Shown piece after piece: positions 54,339 to 64,000 of a DNA stretch of 64,000 bases (position 1 is the stretch's first letter; every line of letters starts with the position of its first letter). The position numbers and the translations under genes were made by a program. Under the pieces are notes generated by a model. That model was not told where the DNA came from, ran no database searches, and was given only the letters and a program-made list of their open reading frames with translations. Origin of the DNA: Pelagibacterium sp. 26DY04 (GTDB lineage: Bacteria; Pseudomonadota; Alphaproteobacteria; Rhizobiales; Devosiaceae); the NCBI RefSeq assembly GCF_031202305.1, contig NZ_CP101731.1:1922001-1986000 (forward strand). The letters are read 5' to 3'.

Positions 54339-56717
54339 CTACTTTATCGCCATCGCGGATACGCGCGATGTCTCCTCTCGGGTCGTTTTTTGGTCGGCAG
54401 GAGCCTGTTCGGTCGGCTCGGCGGGCTGTCTTCCACTTTCATGCAACGGCAATGTGAAGGCGAAGCACGCGCCGACCCGTCCATTGGAATCAGGCTGGGC
54501 GTCGCGCAGGTCGATGCGGCCGCCATGCTGTTCGATGATTTTAGCGACGATGGCAAGTCCGAGCCCCGTACCCCTTTCACGGGTGGTCATATAAGGCTCG
54601 AGCAACCGGTGCCGATTTTCCTCCGGCCATCCTTTGCCGTTGTCGCTGACTGAAATCACCGCCTCCTCGCCTTCCAAGACTACGGACACGATGACTTCGG
54701 GATCGACAATCGTATCAAGCCCAACCGATTCAATGGCCTCGACCGCGTTCTTGATCAAATTGGTAAGCGCCTGGGAGACCAGCCGCGTATCGAAATAGGC
54801 ATAGACCGTCTCCTCGGGCAGATCGGCCTTGATGTTGATCTCGGGCTGGCGAACGCTTTCGAGGAACACTGCCTGCCGAATGGTGTCGGAAAGGTCGGCG
54901 CGAATAATTGCCGCCGACGGCATTCGGGCGAAGGAGGAGAACTCGTCCACCATCCGGCCGATATCGCCCACCTGCCGCACGATGGTGGATATGCATTTGT
55001 CGAACACGTCGAAATCGTCGACGAGCTTGTTGGCATAGCGGCGGCGCAGACGCTCGGCAGAAAGCTGGATGGGGGTGAGCGGGTTCTTGATCTCGTGAGC
55101 GATGCGGCGGGCGACGTCGGCCCAGGCGCTGTTGCGCTGAGCGGCCACCAACTCGGTGATGTCGTCCAGCGTGACGACATAGCCCTTGGACTCCGTGATC
55201 GTGCCTTCGCGGGTGAGGCGCACCTGATAGGTGCGGCGATCGAAGCCCGAGGAAAGCTGAACCTGGTCCTGCACCCTGCCCCGACGCGCCGACTGGGCGC
55301 GCTCGACGGTGGGCGCCAGTTCGGGCGCGACCTGGGCGAGTTCCTGGTTCATCAGATCGAGTTCGCTCTGGCCGAGCGCAGCGCAGGCGCGGGAATTGAC
55401 GAGCGTGATGCGGCCGAAGGCATCGAGGCCAATAATGCCGGCCGACACGCCTTCCACCACAGCTTCGGTGAACTGGCGGCGCTGATCGTTGGTGCGGCTG
55501 GCGGCGACTAGCGCGGATCGCTGGTTGCGCAATTGTGCAGTCATCTTGTTGAAACGCACCGCGAGATCATGAAGGTCGCCGCCCCGATCGGGCACGGGGA
55601 GCCGAACGTCGAGATCGCCGCGCGAGACACGATTGGAGGCGATCATGAGATTGCGGATGGGATCGATCAGGCCATTGGCAAGAGCGATGCCGATCCAGAG
55701 CGCGGCCAGCAGGAATACGAAGGCGACGCCCAGATACATGAGCGCATAGGTAATCTGGAAAACAACCCGGTTGGAATCGTAGAGCCGGTAAGCGGTGATG
55801 TTCTCATCGACCAGCCGCACATATTCGAGCACCTGAGGATCGACGGCGCGGGCTACATAGAGATAGACGTTGTCATACCCGCGCAATTGGACCACAGCGC
55901 CGATGAGCGAGAAGCCGGAGCCCGGAGCGATAAGGGTCGGAGCGCCAAATCCCGCGGCATCGAGGACGGCTTGGGGCGCGCGGGGAATCTGGGCCTGAAC
56001 ATTGAGCTGCGCCCGCATCAGCGTTTCGCCCGAACTATTGACCAAGGCCGTATAGGGCATTGTCCGAGTTGTTCCGGCCGCAGTCAGGATCCTTTGAAAC
56101 CGATCAGGATCGGTAAGGTAGGTATCGCGGCTGACCTCGAGCTGCTCGGCAATCCAGATCACGTCATCGCGGAGCACCTGGGAATGCTCGACGAGATACG
56201 CCCTGGCCACCAAGCGGGAGTTATCGACCATCGACCGCATGCGTTCGGAGAACCATTGGTCGAGCCCCTGATTGAGGGACAGCATGGCGACCACGGCCAC
56301 GATGAAAGCCGGACCGGCGGCAACAATCGCGAACATCGCGACGATGCGGACCTGCAGCCGCGCGCCTTCCTGCTTGCGGATGCGGGACTGCACCAGCATC
56401 ACGAGCTCGGTCAGAACCAGAGCCACGACCAGGGTGACAAGAACGGCGTTGGTGATCCAGATCCAGGTCCACACATCAGGGCCCGGCTCGATATCGGTCG
56501 TCCCGCTCATGATGAGGAACGAGCTCGAGGCCACGACCACGGCGAGAAGCACGACAACGAACCCCACGGCCCGCAGCAGGCGGTTATCGTGGAAAAGCGG
56601 CGCCGTGTTCTTGGATTTGGGCCGCGAAAGCGGCTGGTCGCCTGACAATGAATCGGTTCCTGACACAAGGCGGGGCGACGAGCCGAGGTTTGTCGCTGAA
56701 CCTGCCCTATCGACCAT
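54339..56717 (-). CDS. ntrY: Sensor histidine kinase NtrY
   Basis: Membrane sensor that phosphorylates NtrX, tied to nitrogen and redox state in related bacteria. The 792-residue protein begins with a membrane region (hydrophobic segments near 45-65, 85-110 and 125-150), then a periplasmic part, a further TM, HAMP (NRVSRGDLDVRLPVPDRGGDL), PAS-like, HisKA ([21 protein letters not shown]) and HATPase (DNGKGWPEENR, GTGLGLAIV). The start at 56717 (ATG) is chosen over a TTG at 56759. ntrX follows immediately, with no gap between the two genes. Confidence 0.95.
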   Translation of the reverse strand: MVDRAGSATNLGSSPRLVSGTDSLSGDQPLSRPKSKNTAPLFHDNRLLRAVGFVVVLLAVVVASSSFLIMSGTTDIEPGPDVWTWIWITNAVLVTLVVALVLTELVMLVQSRIRKQEGARLQVRIVAMFAIVAAGPAFIVAVVAMLSLNQGLDQWFSERMRSMVDNSRLVARAYLVEHSQVLRDDVIWIAEQLEVSRDTYLTDPDRFQRILTAAGTTRTMPYTALVNSSGETLMRAQLNVQAQIPRAPQAVLDAAGFGAPTLIAPGSGFSLIGAVVQLRGYDNVYLYVARAVDPQVLEYVRLVDENITAYRLYDSNRVVFQITYALMYLGVAFVFLLAALWIGIALANGLIDPIRNLMIASNRVSRGDLDVRLPVPDRGGDLHDLAVRFNKMTAQLRNQRSALVAASRTNDQRRQFTEAVVEGVSAGIIGLDAFGRITLVNSRACAALGQSELDLMNQELAQVAPELAPTVERAQSARRGRVQDQVQLSSGFDRRTYQVRLTREGTITESKGYVVTLDDITELVAAQRNSAWADVARRIAHEIKNPLTPIQLSAERLRRRYANKLVDDFDVFDKCISTIVRQVGDIGRMVDEFSSFARMPSAAIIRADLSDTIRQAVFLESVRQPEINIKADLPEETVYAYFDTRLVSQALTNLIKNAVEAIESVGLDTIVDPEVIVSVVLEGEEAVISVSDNGKGWPEENRHRLLEPYMTTRERGTGLGLAIVAKIIEQHGGRIDLRDAQPDSNGRVGACFAFTLPLHESGRQPAEPTEQAPADQKTTREETSRVSAMAIK

Positions 56718-57025
56718 GGGCACCGCCTCTCCCGCCCTCAAAGGGGCCGGAGCGTACAATCCTGCTGCAACGCTTTTTGGTTGGCATTGAAATGCTTTCC
56801 GCCTGCGCAGGCGCTAAGTGGCCGTCCGGCCACGAGTCTGGCCCAACTCAGCCCTTGGTTCAAGACCGTTGTTGCCAAAATGTGACACTGTTCAATGCGA
56901 CCCGAAGCGAGGGCCGACCGAAGCCGGAAATGCGTCCCCAGGGCACATTCGCGCGGACTTAAGCTTTTTCGACGGCGGCATCAAGGCGACCCAGCGGGAT
57001 GCTCCCTGGAACCGCGGTCAGAAAG
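56718..57025. other. ntrC-ntrY intergenic region with two hairpin sequences
   Basis: 308 bases between ntrC and ntrY on the reverse strand, no gene supported. Two palindromes lie at 56800-56813 (CGCCTGCGCAGGCG) and 56818-56833 (7-bp stem, GTGGCCG). No U-run was found, and no clear sigma54 or sigma70 promoter could be assigned. It is the largest gap inside the ntr block. Confidence 0.5.
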
Positions 57026-58474
<1,449 letters not shown>

Positions 58475-58478
58475 GTGG

Positions 58479-59594
58479 TCAGTCCTGGTGTTCGGAAGGC
58501 TTGGCGTCGGCGCCCTTGGCAACCGGCAGAAGGATACGGAAACGGGTGCGGCCCGGCCTGCTGTCGCAATCGATGACGCCGCCATGGTCGCCCACGATCT
58601 TGGCGACGAGGGCAAGACCCAAGCCGGAGCCCGAGAGCTTGGTGGTGACGAACGGGTCGAAGAGGAACGGCAGGATATCAGCGGGGACGCCGGGGCCGTT
58701 ATCCTCGATGATGATCTCGAGCGGGAGGGAAATGCGCTGGGCAACCCCGGTGACCGCTATACGGATGCCAGGGCGGAACGCCGTCATGATCTTAATTTCT
58801 GGTTTAGACGTCCGATCAAGGGCTTCGGCGGCATTCTTTATGAGATTAAGGAAGACCTGGATGAGTTGATCGCGATCGCCGAGGACGGGCGGGAGGCTCG
58901 GGTCGTAGTCTTCCGAGAATGCGATGCCCTTGGCGACGCCATTGGCCGCGAGCAGTTTGACGCGTTCGAGGACCACGTGGATGTTGATCGGCATGCGCTC
59001 CACCGGGCGCTCGTCGCCGAACACCTCCATCCTGTCGACGAGATCGACGATCCTGTCGGTTTCGTCGCGGATCAGGCGCGCGAGCACGCGGTCGTCGCCG
59101 GTGGCGGATTGTTCGAGGAGCTGGGACGCGCCGCGTATGCCCGAGAGCGGGTTCTTGATCTCATGGGCCAGCATGGCGGCAAGCCCGGTCACCGAACGCG
59201 CCGCGCCGCGCGAGACGAGCTGGCGGTCGATCTTGTCAGCCATCGTGCGCTCCTGGAAGATGAGCGTCACGAAGCCGGGCATTTCGGGAATCGGGCTGGC
59301 ATAGACGTCGGCGATGCGATCCTCGGCGACGCGGGAGGTGCCGACCTGAACGCGATATTCAATCATCGGCGCGAGGCGTGTGGCGACGCTCTCGATGAGG
59401 CTGAGGATGGGCGACCCGAAGGCGATGAAATCGGAGAGCTTCTGCCGTGTCAGGATGGACGAGGACGCGTGGAAGAAAGCTTCGGCGGCATAGTTGGCAA
59501 AGATGATGGCGCCATCCTCGGCGCAGACCAGGACGGGCTGGGGCAGCGATTGCAGAATGGAGGTGTGCAGGTCGATTTCGATCGCGGCGTTCAT
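58479..59594 (-). CDS. ntrB: Nitrogen regulation sensor kinase NtrB (NR-II)
   Basis: Cytoplasmic kinase that senses PII and phosphorylates NtrC. The 371 residues start with a PAS region ([20 protein letters not shown]), then the H box [15 protein letters not shown] with the phospho-histidine, N box [12 protein letters not shown], and G box GSGLGLALV. No membrane segment is seen. The ATG at 59594 is chosen for its ATGA overlap with dusB. It is second in the dusB-ntrB-ntrC-ntrY-ntrX order typical of Hyphomicrobiales. Confidence 0.96.
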   Translation of the reverse strand: MNAAIEIDLHTSILQSLPQPVLVCAEDGAIIFANYAAEAFFHASSSILTRQKLSDFIAFGSPILSLIESVATRLAPMIEYRVQVGTSRVAEDRIADVYASPIPEMPGFVTLIFQERTMADKIDRQLVSRGAARSVTGLAAMLAHEIKNPLSGIRGASQLLEQSATGDDRVLARLIRDETDRIVDLVDRMEVFGDERPVERMPINIHVVLERVKLLAANGVAKGIAFSEDYDPSLPPVLGDRDQLIQVFLNLIKNAAEALDRTSKPEIKIMTAFRPGIRIAVTGVAQRISLPLEIIIEDNGPGVPADILPFLFDPFVTTKLSGSGLGLALVAKIVGDHGGVIDCDSRPGRTRFRILLPVAKGADAKPSEHQD

Positions 59595-60589
59595 GCGGCC
59601 CGGCTCCAGGCGCAATCGAAAATATCTGGGAGAAGCGAGAGCACGGCGCGCGGGTCTTCCTCGGTCATTGCGGGGCGGCGGGACTTGCTGGAGGTGTTGC
59701 CGATGGCGTCGAGATACCAGCCGACATGTTTGCGGGCAACGCGGACACCCAGGTCGGTCCCGTATTCGGAGAGCATGTCTTCATAGTGGGCGGCAACGAG
59801 GTCGATGAGGTCCGCGCCTTCAGGGGCAGCGGGACCGGACCGGCCGGCGAGATGGGCACCCACCTGCCCTACGACCCAAGGCCGGCCCTGGGCGCCGCGG
59901 CCGATCATCACGGCATGGGCGCCCGATTGGGCAAGCGCGGCATCGGCCTCGACCGGGCCTAGAATATCACCATTGACGACGACGGGGATGGAAACCGCAT
60001 CGACCACAGGGCGGACGAGGTGCCAGCGGGCGGTGTCCTTATAGAATTGCTGGCGGGTGCGACCGTGAACCGTGATCAGCCTCACGCCGGCGGCCTCGGC
60101 CCTGCGGGCGATGTCGGGCGCGTTGAGGTTTTCATCATCCCAGCCCAGACGCATCTTGACGGTGACGGGCAGGCTCGTGGCGTCGACAACGGCTTCAATC
60201 AAAGAGAGCGCAATATCAGGAACGCGCATGAGGGCGGAGCCGGCGAAGCCGTTGGTGACGCGCTTGGCGGGGCAACCGAAATTGAGATCGATCACATCGG
60301 CGCCAGCATCCTCGGCTATCTTTGCGCCGCGCACCAGCCACTCCGCCTCGCAGCCGGCGAGCTGGACCACATGCGGCAGGCCGCCGGACGGAGCGAGCTT
60401 GCGCACCATTTCCTTCTGGCCGGTGGCGAGGGCTGCACTGGCGATCATTTCCGATACGACCAAGCCGGCTCCGAAGCGAGCGACGAGGTCGCGCATGGGC
60501 CTATCTGTGATCCCCGCCATGGGTGCGAGGAAAGCACAATTTCGGACAGGCAGATCACCAATGCTTATTTCGCGGGCATCCAGCGCCAA
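59591..60589 (-). CDS. dusB: tRNA-dihydrouridine synthase (DusB/NifR3)
   Basis: FMN-dependent enzyme reducing uridine to dihydrouridine in tRNA; historically called nifR3 because it leads the ntr operon. The 332 residues carry the TIM-barrel motif [32 protein letters not shown] with the active-site cysteine, and [10 protein letters not shown]. The TTG at 60589 is taken as start: it has GAGGCAGAAGA before it and fits the family N-terminus, and no in-frame ATG does. It is first of the ntr operon; an imperfect inverted repeat lies 28 bases upstream. Confidence 0.93.
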   Translation of the reverse strand: MALDAREISIGDLPVRNCAFLAPMAGITDRPMRDLVARFGAGLVVSEMIASAALATGQKEMVRKLAPSGGLPHVVQLAGCEAEWLVRGAKIAEDAGADVIDLNFGCPAKRVTNGFAGSALMRVPDIALSLIEAVVDATSLPVTVKMRLGWDDENLNAPDIARRAEAAGVRLITVHGRTRQQFYKDTARWHLVRPVVDAVSIPVVVNGDILGPVEADAALAQSGAHAVMIGRGAQGRPWVVGQVGAHLAGRSGPAAPEGADLIDLVAAHYEDMLSEYGTDLGVRVARKHVGWYLDAIGNTSSKSRRPAMTEEDPRAVLSLLPDIFDCAWSRAA

Positions 60590-60616
60590 TCTTCTGCCTC
60601 AAAACTATACAACGTG

Positions 60617-60648
60617 GCGATTTTGGTGACAGATTAGTCAAAAATCGC
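60617..60648. promoter_or_regulatory. Imperfect inverted repeat upstream of dusB-ntr operon
   Basis: GCGATTTT-GG-TGAC, then 6 bases, then GTCA-AAAATCGC: a 12-bp stem with a two-base bulge. It lies between divergent dusB and ispDF. It could be an operator for the ntr operon (for example autoregulation) or an RNA hairpin. The protein is unassigned; similarity to the TGGTGCA-type NtrC site is weak. Confidence 0.4.
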
Positions 60649-60778
60649 GCCGTTTCAATGCCCTGTTCTGGATCGTTTTGCTAAAGACAGCCCTGCTGTC
60701 CTTGTTTCCGCCAGCGGGGAAGTTTAATTGCGGGATAGGATTTGCCCCGGGCCTATGGCCAAGGATGGTCAAAGTTTA

Positions 60779-61969
60779 ATGACACAGTTTCGAACAATTG
60801 TCGCGCTCGTGGTTGCCGCAGGGCGTGGTGAGCGGGCCGGTGGCGATGGCACGCCTAAGCAATACCGTCCCATAGCCGGTGTTCCGCTGCTCAGCCGCAC
60901 GCTTTCAGCGCTTCTGGCCGCTCCGCAGATCGATCGGGTGATCCCTGTGATCGGCGCGGATCAAGGGGATTTGTTCGCGGGGCTCGGACTCTCCGACCCG
61001 CGGCTCAGTGCGCCGGTTCCGGGCGGTGAGACGCGGCAAGTTTCAGTGCTCAAGGGACTCGAAGCGCTGGCCGGCGATCCGCCCGATATCGTCCTGATCC
61101 ATGACGGGGCGCGGCCGTTCATAGATTCGACACTGATCGACAACGTGATCGCGGCGCTCGATGGCGCAGATGGAGCGCTGCCGGTAACGCTGGTGACCGA
61201 CACCATCAAACGCTCGACGGATGGAAAAACGGTGGGCGGAACCGAGGATCGGACGCAGCTTTTTGCCGCACAGACGCCGCAGGGCTTTCACTTCGCACCG
61301 ATCTACGATGCGCATCGGCGTGCAATTGCAATGAGCGACGGGTTCACCGACGACGCCGCCATTGCAGAATGGGCCGGTCTGTCGGTCGCCCTCGCCCAGG
61401 GCGATTCACGCAACATCAAAGTTACGCTGCCGAGCGATTTCGAACGGGCCGAGCGGATCGTCGGGAAGGAAAACACCATGGAAACGCGGGTGGGATCAGG
61501 TTTTGACGTGCATGCCTTCACCGAGGGCGATGCAGTGATCCTGGGCAATATCGCGATACCGCATTCGGCCAAGCTCAAGGGCCATTCGGATGCGGACGTG
61601 GTGCTGCATGCCCTCTCGGACGCGCTTTACGGCGCATTGGCGGATGGAGACATAGGCAAGCATTTCCCGCCCAGCGAGAGTGAATGGAAGGACGCCGATT
61701 CGGCGATCTTTCTCGAACACGCTGTATCGCTGGTCCGGCAGCGGGGCGGACGTGTGGTGCATCTCGACGTCACGATCATTTGCGAGCGTCCCAAGATCGG
61801 GCCGCATGTGGTGGCGATGCGCGAGCGAATCGCGCAGATCGCCAACATTTCGCCTAGCCGGGTGGCGGTGAAGGCAACCACTTCGGAGCGACTGGGTTTT
61901 ACTGGCCGTGAAGAAGGCATAGCCGCCCAGGCTATCGCTACCATCGAAATTCCGCAGGATCACTCCTAA
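60779..61969 (+). CDS. ispDF: Bifunctional IspD/IspF isoprenoid synthesis enzyme
   Basis: Two MEP-pathway steps in one chain. The N-terminal IspD part (about 1-225) couples CTP to methylerythritol phosphate, with [21 protein letters not shown] and LIHDGARPF. The C-terminal IspF part (about 236-396) makes the cyclodiphosphate and has zinc ligands in GSGFDVHAF, plus [17 protein letters not shown] and [19 protein letters not shown]. The fusion is usual in alphaproteobacteria; the intervening IspE is elsewhere. The ATG at 60779 is preferred over earlier in-frame starts. Its stop overlaps the pncC start (TAATG). Confidence 0.95.
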   Translation: MTQFRTIVALVVAAGRGERAGGDGTPKQYRPIAGVPLLSRTLSALLAAPQIDRVIPVIGADQGDLFAGLGLSDPRLSAPVPGGETRQVSVLKGLEALAGDPPDIVLIHDGARPFIDSTLIDNVIAALDGADGALPVTLVTDTIKRSTDGKTVGGTEDRTQLFAAQTPQGFHFAPIYDAHRRAIAMSDGFTDDAAIAEWAGLSVALAQGDSRNIKVTLPSDFERAERIVGKENTMETRVGSGFDVHAFTEGDAVILGNIAIPHSAKLKGHSDADVVLHALSDALYGALADGDIGKHFPPSESEWKDADSAIFLEHAVSLVRQRGGRVVHLDVTIICERPKIGPHVVAMRERIAQIANISPSRVAVKATTSERLGFTGREEGIAAQAIATIEIPQDHS

Positions 61970-62454
61970 TGCTCGATTCCGAAACCCTGGCGCTGGCCAA
62001 AAAGGTCAACGATCGGCTCATAGTGGCCGACCATATGATGGTCACCGCCGAAAGCTGCACCGGCGGACTAATCGCCGCTTCGCTCACCACGGTCGCCGGG
62101 TCCTCGCGCATGCTCTATGGGGGGTTCGTAACCTACGATAACCGCGCCAAGACCGACTTGATCGACGTGCCGGCGGACCTTATCTCCGAGCACGGCGCCG
62201 TCTCCGAACCGGTCGCGCGCGCCATGGCCGAAGGTGCGCTGCGCAAGGCCGGCGTCGATCTTGCGGTTTCGGTTACCGGCATCGCCGGTCCTGGCGGCGG
62301 ATCGGAGGAAAAGCCCATCGGGCTTGTCCACTTTGCCGTGGCGACCAAGGAGCGCACGCTGCACCGAAAGGAAGAGTTCGGCGATCAGGGACGAGATATC
62401 GTGCGCCAACTTTCCGTGCGGGTCGCGCTGGAAATGGTGCTGGATTCCTATTAG
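61969..62454 (+). CDS. pncC: CinA C-terminal domain nicotinamide-nucleotide amidohydrolase
   Basis: Deamidates NMN to nicotinic acid mononucleotide in pyridine-nucleotide recycling. The 161 residues are the stand-alone CinA C-terminal domain, with TAESCTGGLIAASLTTVAGSS (catalytic Ser/Thr block), GGFVTYDN and VTGIAGPGGGSEEKPIGLVHFA. The N-terminal molybdopterin-like domain is absent, as in E. coli YgaD/PncC. It starts on the ispDF stop (TAATG) and its stop overlaps the convergent MAPEG stop by four bases. Confidence 0.94.
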   Translation: MLDSETLALAKKVNDRLIVADHMMVTAESCTGGLIAASLTTVAGSSRMLYGGFVTYDNRAKTDLIDVPADLISEHGAVSEPVARAMAEGALRKAGVDLAVSVTGIAGPGGGSEEKPIGLVHFAVATKERTLHRKEEFGDQGRDIVRQLSVRVALEMVLDSY

Positions 62455-62846
62455 GCGATCCAAAGAAACACTATTCTACCGAGTGCCCCGAACAACAATA
62501 TCGACGTCACCAGGACCTGAGCCAAAAAGCCGGGATAACGTTTTTCGGGCGCTGCGAGATAACCGATAAAATAAGCGATCCGCGCCAAAATCCAGAGGGC
62601 ACCCAAGACGGCAGCCCAGGTTACGCTCCAATATATGGCGAACAGCCACATGGCAGGGAGAAACACCAATGTCCATTCAATGGTGTTCATGTGACCGCGA
62701 ACCGCGCGCTCGAGGCGAGGATCGCCGGACATTGCGGGGGCGAGGATACCGGTCTTCGCGTGCGTTCTCGCCACGGTCAGCGCCATGCCAAAGAGCGTAA
62801 TGCCTACCAGCAGCGTTACGGTGGCAACCGGATAATAAACGTCCAT
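62451..62846 (-). CDS. MAPEG family membrane protein
   Basis: A 131-residue inner-membrane protein with four helices, of the MAPEG type (glutathione-metabolism-like family in eukaryotes). The signature is RAVRGHMNTIEWT (helix 2, cf. the R-x-x-x-x-x-N-x-x-E pattern), and the C-terminal block is ARIAYFIGYLAAPEKRYPGFL. The bacterial function is poorly known. The ATG at 62846 has GGAGG 8 bases ahead, inside the longer in-frame GTG version. It is convergent with pncC. Confidence 0.85.
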   Translation of the reverse strand: MDVYYPVATVTLLVGITLFGMALTVARTHAKTGILAPAMSGDPRLERAVRGHMNTIEWTLVFLPAMWLFAIYWSVTWAAVLGALWILARIAYFIGYLAAPEKRYPGFLAQVLVTSILLFGALGRIVFLWIA

Positions 62847-62953
62847 ATCGATATCCTCCACGTCGGCTCATTGCTTCTGAGTCGGGCGAAGGATAACGGC
62901 CATTCCCTCCCAAGCAATATTGTCTTTTTTGCATCCTCTCGCTTGACTCACAT

Positions 62954-62996
62954 ATAGCTCGTCAGTTATTGGTCAAATCAATAGCTCACGAGTTAT
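62954..62996 (+). promoter_or_regulatory. Tandem direct repeats and promoter before arsR-type gene
   Basis: ATAGCTC-GTC-AGTTAT at 62954-62969 recurs as ATAGCTC-ACG-AGTTAT at 62981-62996: two 16-base direct repeats, 27 bases start to start, sharing 13 of 16 positions. A TTGACT (62943-62948) is followed 17 bases later by TTATTG (62966-62971), so the first repeat overlaps the -10 region. This is the layout of a self-repressed ArsR promoter. Confidence 0.55.
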
Positions 62997-63001
62997 ACAT
63001 C

Positions 63002-63325
63002 ATGGATCAGCCGCACGACATTCTGTTCCGCACACTTGCCGATCCGACGCGACGGGCGATTTTTGAACGCTTGTGCCGCGATGGAGATACGACCGTCAGT
63101 GCCATCACCGCCATGGCCGGCATCTCACAGCCCGCCGTTTCCAAGCATCTTGGAATTTTGAAACGGGCCGGATTGGTTCGCGACCGTCAGCAAGGTCGCC
63201 AAACCCACTACAGTGCCGAATTTGCTGCCCTAAAGCCCCTGGTCGACTGGACGAAGGACATGACCAGCTTCTGGGAAAGTCGGTTCGACGATCTCGAGGA
63301 TTTACTGAAAAGGATGGACCAATGA
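63002..63325 (+). CDS. ArsR/SmtB family transcriptional repressor (SRPBCC-linked)
   Basis: A 107-residue winged-helix repressor. The core is DILFRTLADPTRRAIFERL then TVSAITAMAGISQPAVSKHLGILKRAGLVRDRQQGRQTHY. It lacks the ELCVCDL metal-binding box of arsenic/cadmium sensors, so it belongs to the metal-free group usually paired with SRPBCC proteins. The ATG at 63002 is chosen over an upstream in-frame start. Its stop overlaps the next start (ATGA), and tandem operator-like repeats lie just upstream. Confidence 0.9.
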   Translation: MDQPHDILFRTLADPTRRAIFERLCRDGDTTVSAITAMAGISQPAVSKHLGILKRAGLVRDRQQGRQTHYSAEFAALKPLVDWTKDMTSFWESRFDDLEDLLKRMDQ

Positions 63326-63750
63326 CCCAGGCATCAACCGAAACGCTCTCCGTGGTGGTCGAGCGGGATATCCCCTACCCTCCCGAAAAGATCTGGCGAG
63401 CGCTGACCCAGCCACACCTGATCTCCGAATGGCTGATGAAGAACGATTTCAATGCCTCGGTGGGCCACAAGTTCAATCTGTCGGGGGATTGGGGCGGCGT
63501 GGACTGCGAAGTGCTGACCGTCGAGCCGCACAAGACGCTGTCCTATACGTGGGACTACAATCACGAAGATCCGACCTATGCCCTCAAAAGCGTGGTGACC
63601 TTTACGCTCACCCCTGCGGGCGACGGTACGCAATTGCGCATGGAACAGGTCGGCTTCCGTCCCGATCAGAAGCAGGCTTTCGGCGGCGCCAAGGTCGGGT
63701 GGCGGCAGAACCTCGAGAACCTCGAAAAAGTCGTCAGCCAATTGGATTGA
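63322..63750 (+). CDS. SRPBCC (AHSA1-like) domain protein
   Basis: A 142-residue hydrophobic-pocket protein of the START/AHSA1 fold. Markers are RDIPYPPEKIWRALTQPHLISEWLM at the N-terminus, GDWGGVDCEVLTVEPHKTLSYTWD in the middle and the C-terminal GWRQNLENLEKVV. Such proteins bind or sequester small hydrophobic ligands and are cotranscribed with the ArsR repressor through a 4-base overlap. The ligand is unknown. The next gene follows about 50 bases later. Confidence 0.9.
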   Translation: MTQASTETLSVVVERDIPYPPEKIWRALTQPHLISEWLMKNDFNASVGHKFNLSGDWGGVDCEVLTVEPHKTLSYTWDYNHEDPTYALKSVVTFTLTPAGDGTQLRMEQVGFRPDQKQAFGGAKVGWRQNLENLEKVVSQLD

Positions 63751-63802
63751 GCACATGATCGAGCGAACAAGTGTCCGCTCACCAAAGTATCGGAGGTTTT
63801 CC

Positions 63803-64000
63803 TTGAGCAAATGGATTCGCCAGATTCACCGCTGGCTTTCGATCATCTTCACCATCACCGTCGCGGCGATCTTCATCATGCTCGGAGTTGGCATGGAGCC
63901 GGCCGAATGGATCTATTACACTCCGCTGCCGCCGCTGTTCCTGCTGCTTGCCACGGGGCTCTATATGTTCGTGCTGCCGCATGCGGTAAGGTGGCGCGCC
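63803..64000 (+). CDS. Small membrane protein, 3' end outside window
   Basis: Open to the window edge: 66 codons from a TTG at 63803, with CGGAGG 8 bases upstream; an ATG at 63755 would add 16 residues but has no such site. Two hydrophobic segments (WLSIIFTITVAAIFIMLGV and PPLFLLLATGLYMFVLP) are separated by EPAEWIYYTPL. It is the third gene of the ArsR-SRPBCC module. Function unknown. Confidence 0.6.
   Translation, partial: MSKWIRQIHRWLSIIFTITVAAIFIMLGVGMEPAEWIYYTPLPPLFLLLATGLYMFVLPHAVRWRA

Noticed and set aside
56830-56890. Sigma54-like TGGCA element reading toward ntrY
   Set aside because: The GC/TTGC second half is not at the right spacing.

Overview
The window reads as a chromosomal segment of an alphaproteobacterium of the order Hyphomicrobiales (Rhizobiales), most likely a Devosiaceae member such as Devosia or Pelagibacterium. 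The genus is an inference; the order is well supported. The evidence is the nitrogen-regulation block dusB(nifR3)-ntrB-ntrC-ntrY-ntrX-trkA-...-hfq-hflX, a fused ispDF gene, an invasion-associated locus B (IalB) protein, LexA boxes of the alphaproteobacterial GTTC-N7-GTTC type, and GC-rich coding DNA. Nearly all of it is dense core genome. No insertion sequence, integrase, CRISPR array or rRNA was seen; there is one tRNA (Lys-TTT). The most phage-like gene is an isolated DUF1353 gene near 27.1-27.6 kb.

Layout. 1-2.4 kb: 3'-truncated uvrA and ssb, divergent, with two LexA boxes between them. 2.4-5.1 kb: an Lrp/AsnC regulator divergent from arginase and ornithine aminotransferase, an arginine catabolic module. 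5.1-7.7 kb: YihY/BrkB membrane protein, host-attachment family protein and an MFS transporter. 7.9-17.6 kb: a long forward run of housekeeping genes (gyrA, lysE-type exporter, coaD, two tandem cyclophilins, queA, tgt, pgi, map). 17.6-21.7 kb: a reverse run of motA, motB and four small envelope proteins. 21.9-27 kb: a secreted beta-propeller protein, tRNA-Lys, a membrane/coiled-coil protein, then glmU-glmS. 27-36.5 kb: DUF1353, an MFS exporter, and a tightly overlapping reverse chain dacA-type/tmk/holB/metG/tatD/metallo-hydrolase, plus rlpA. 36.5-38.9 kb: pxpBCA (5-oxoprolinase). 38.9-41 kb: four small stress/envelope-type genes and IalB. 41.2-49.9 kb: mfd-sdhE, recG, mazG, hflX-hfq. 50.1-60.6 kb: trkH, trkA, ntrX, ntrY, ntrC, ntrB, dusB on the reverse strand. 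60.8-64 kb: ispDF, pncC, a MAPEG protein, and an ArsR/SRPBCC/membrane-protein module cut by the window end.

How the genes work together. uvrA, ssb, mfd and recG serve DNA repair and restart, the first two with visible SOS control. dusB-ntrBC-ntrYX-trkAH-hfq-hflX is the nitrogen/redox signalling and K+ uptake block. glmU, glmS, dacA, rlpA and pgi feed or remodel the cell wall. queA and tgt make queuosine.

No completely new multi-gene system could be demonstrated. The best leads are deviations inside known genes: a GyrA whose quinolone-contact positions are S-D-D...M instead of G-D-S...D; a Tgt with none of the usual zinc ligands; an NtrX lacking GAFTGA and with a Ser in place of the Walker B Asp; and a MotB with Ala where the peptidoglycan-contacting Asp is expected. 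Unassigned regulatory DNA includes tandem operator-like repeats before arsR, an imperfect inverted repeat upstream of dusB/ntr, and a perfect 16-bp AT-rich palindrome near DUF1353.
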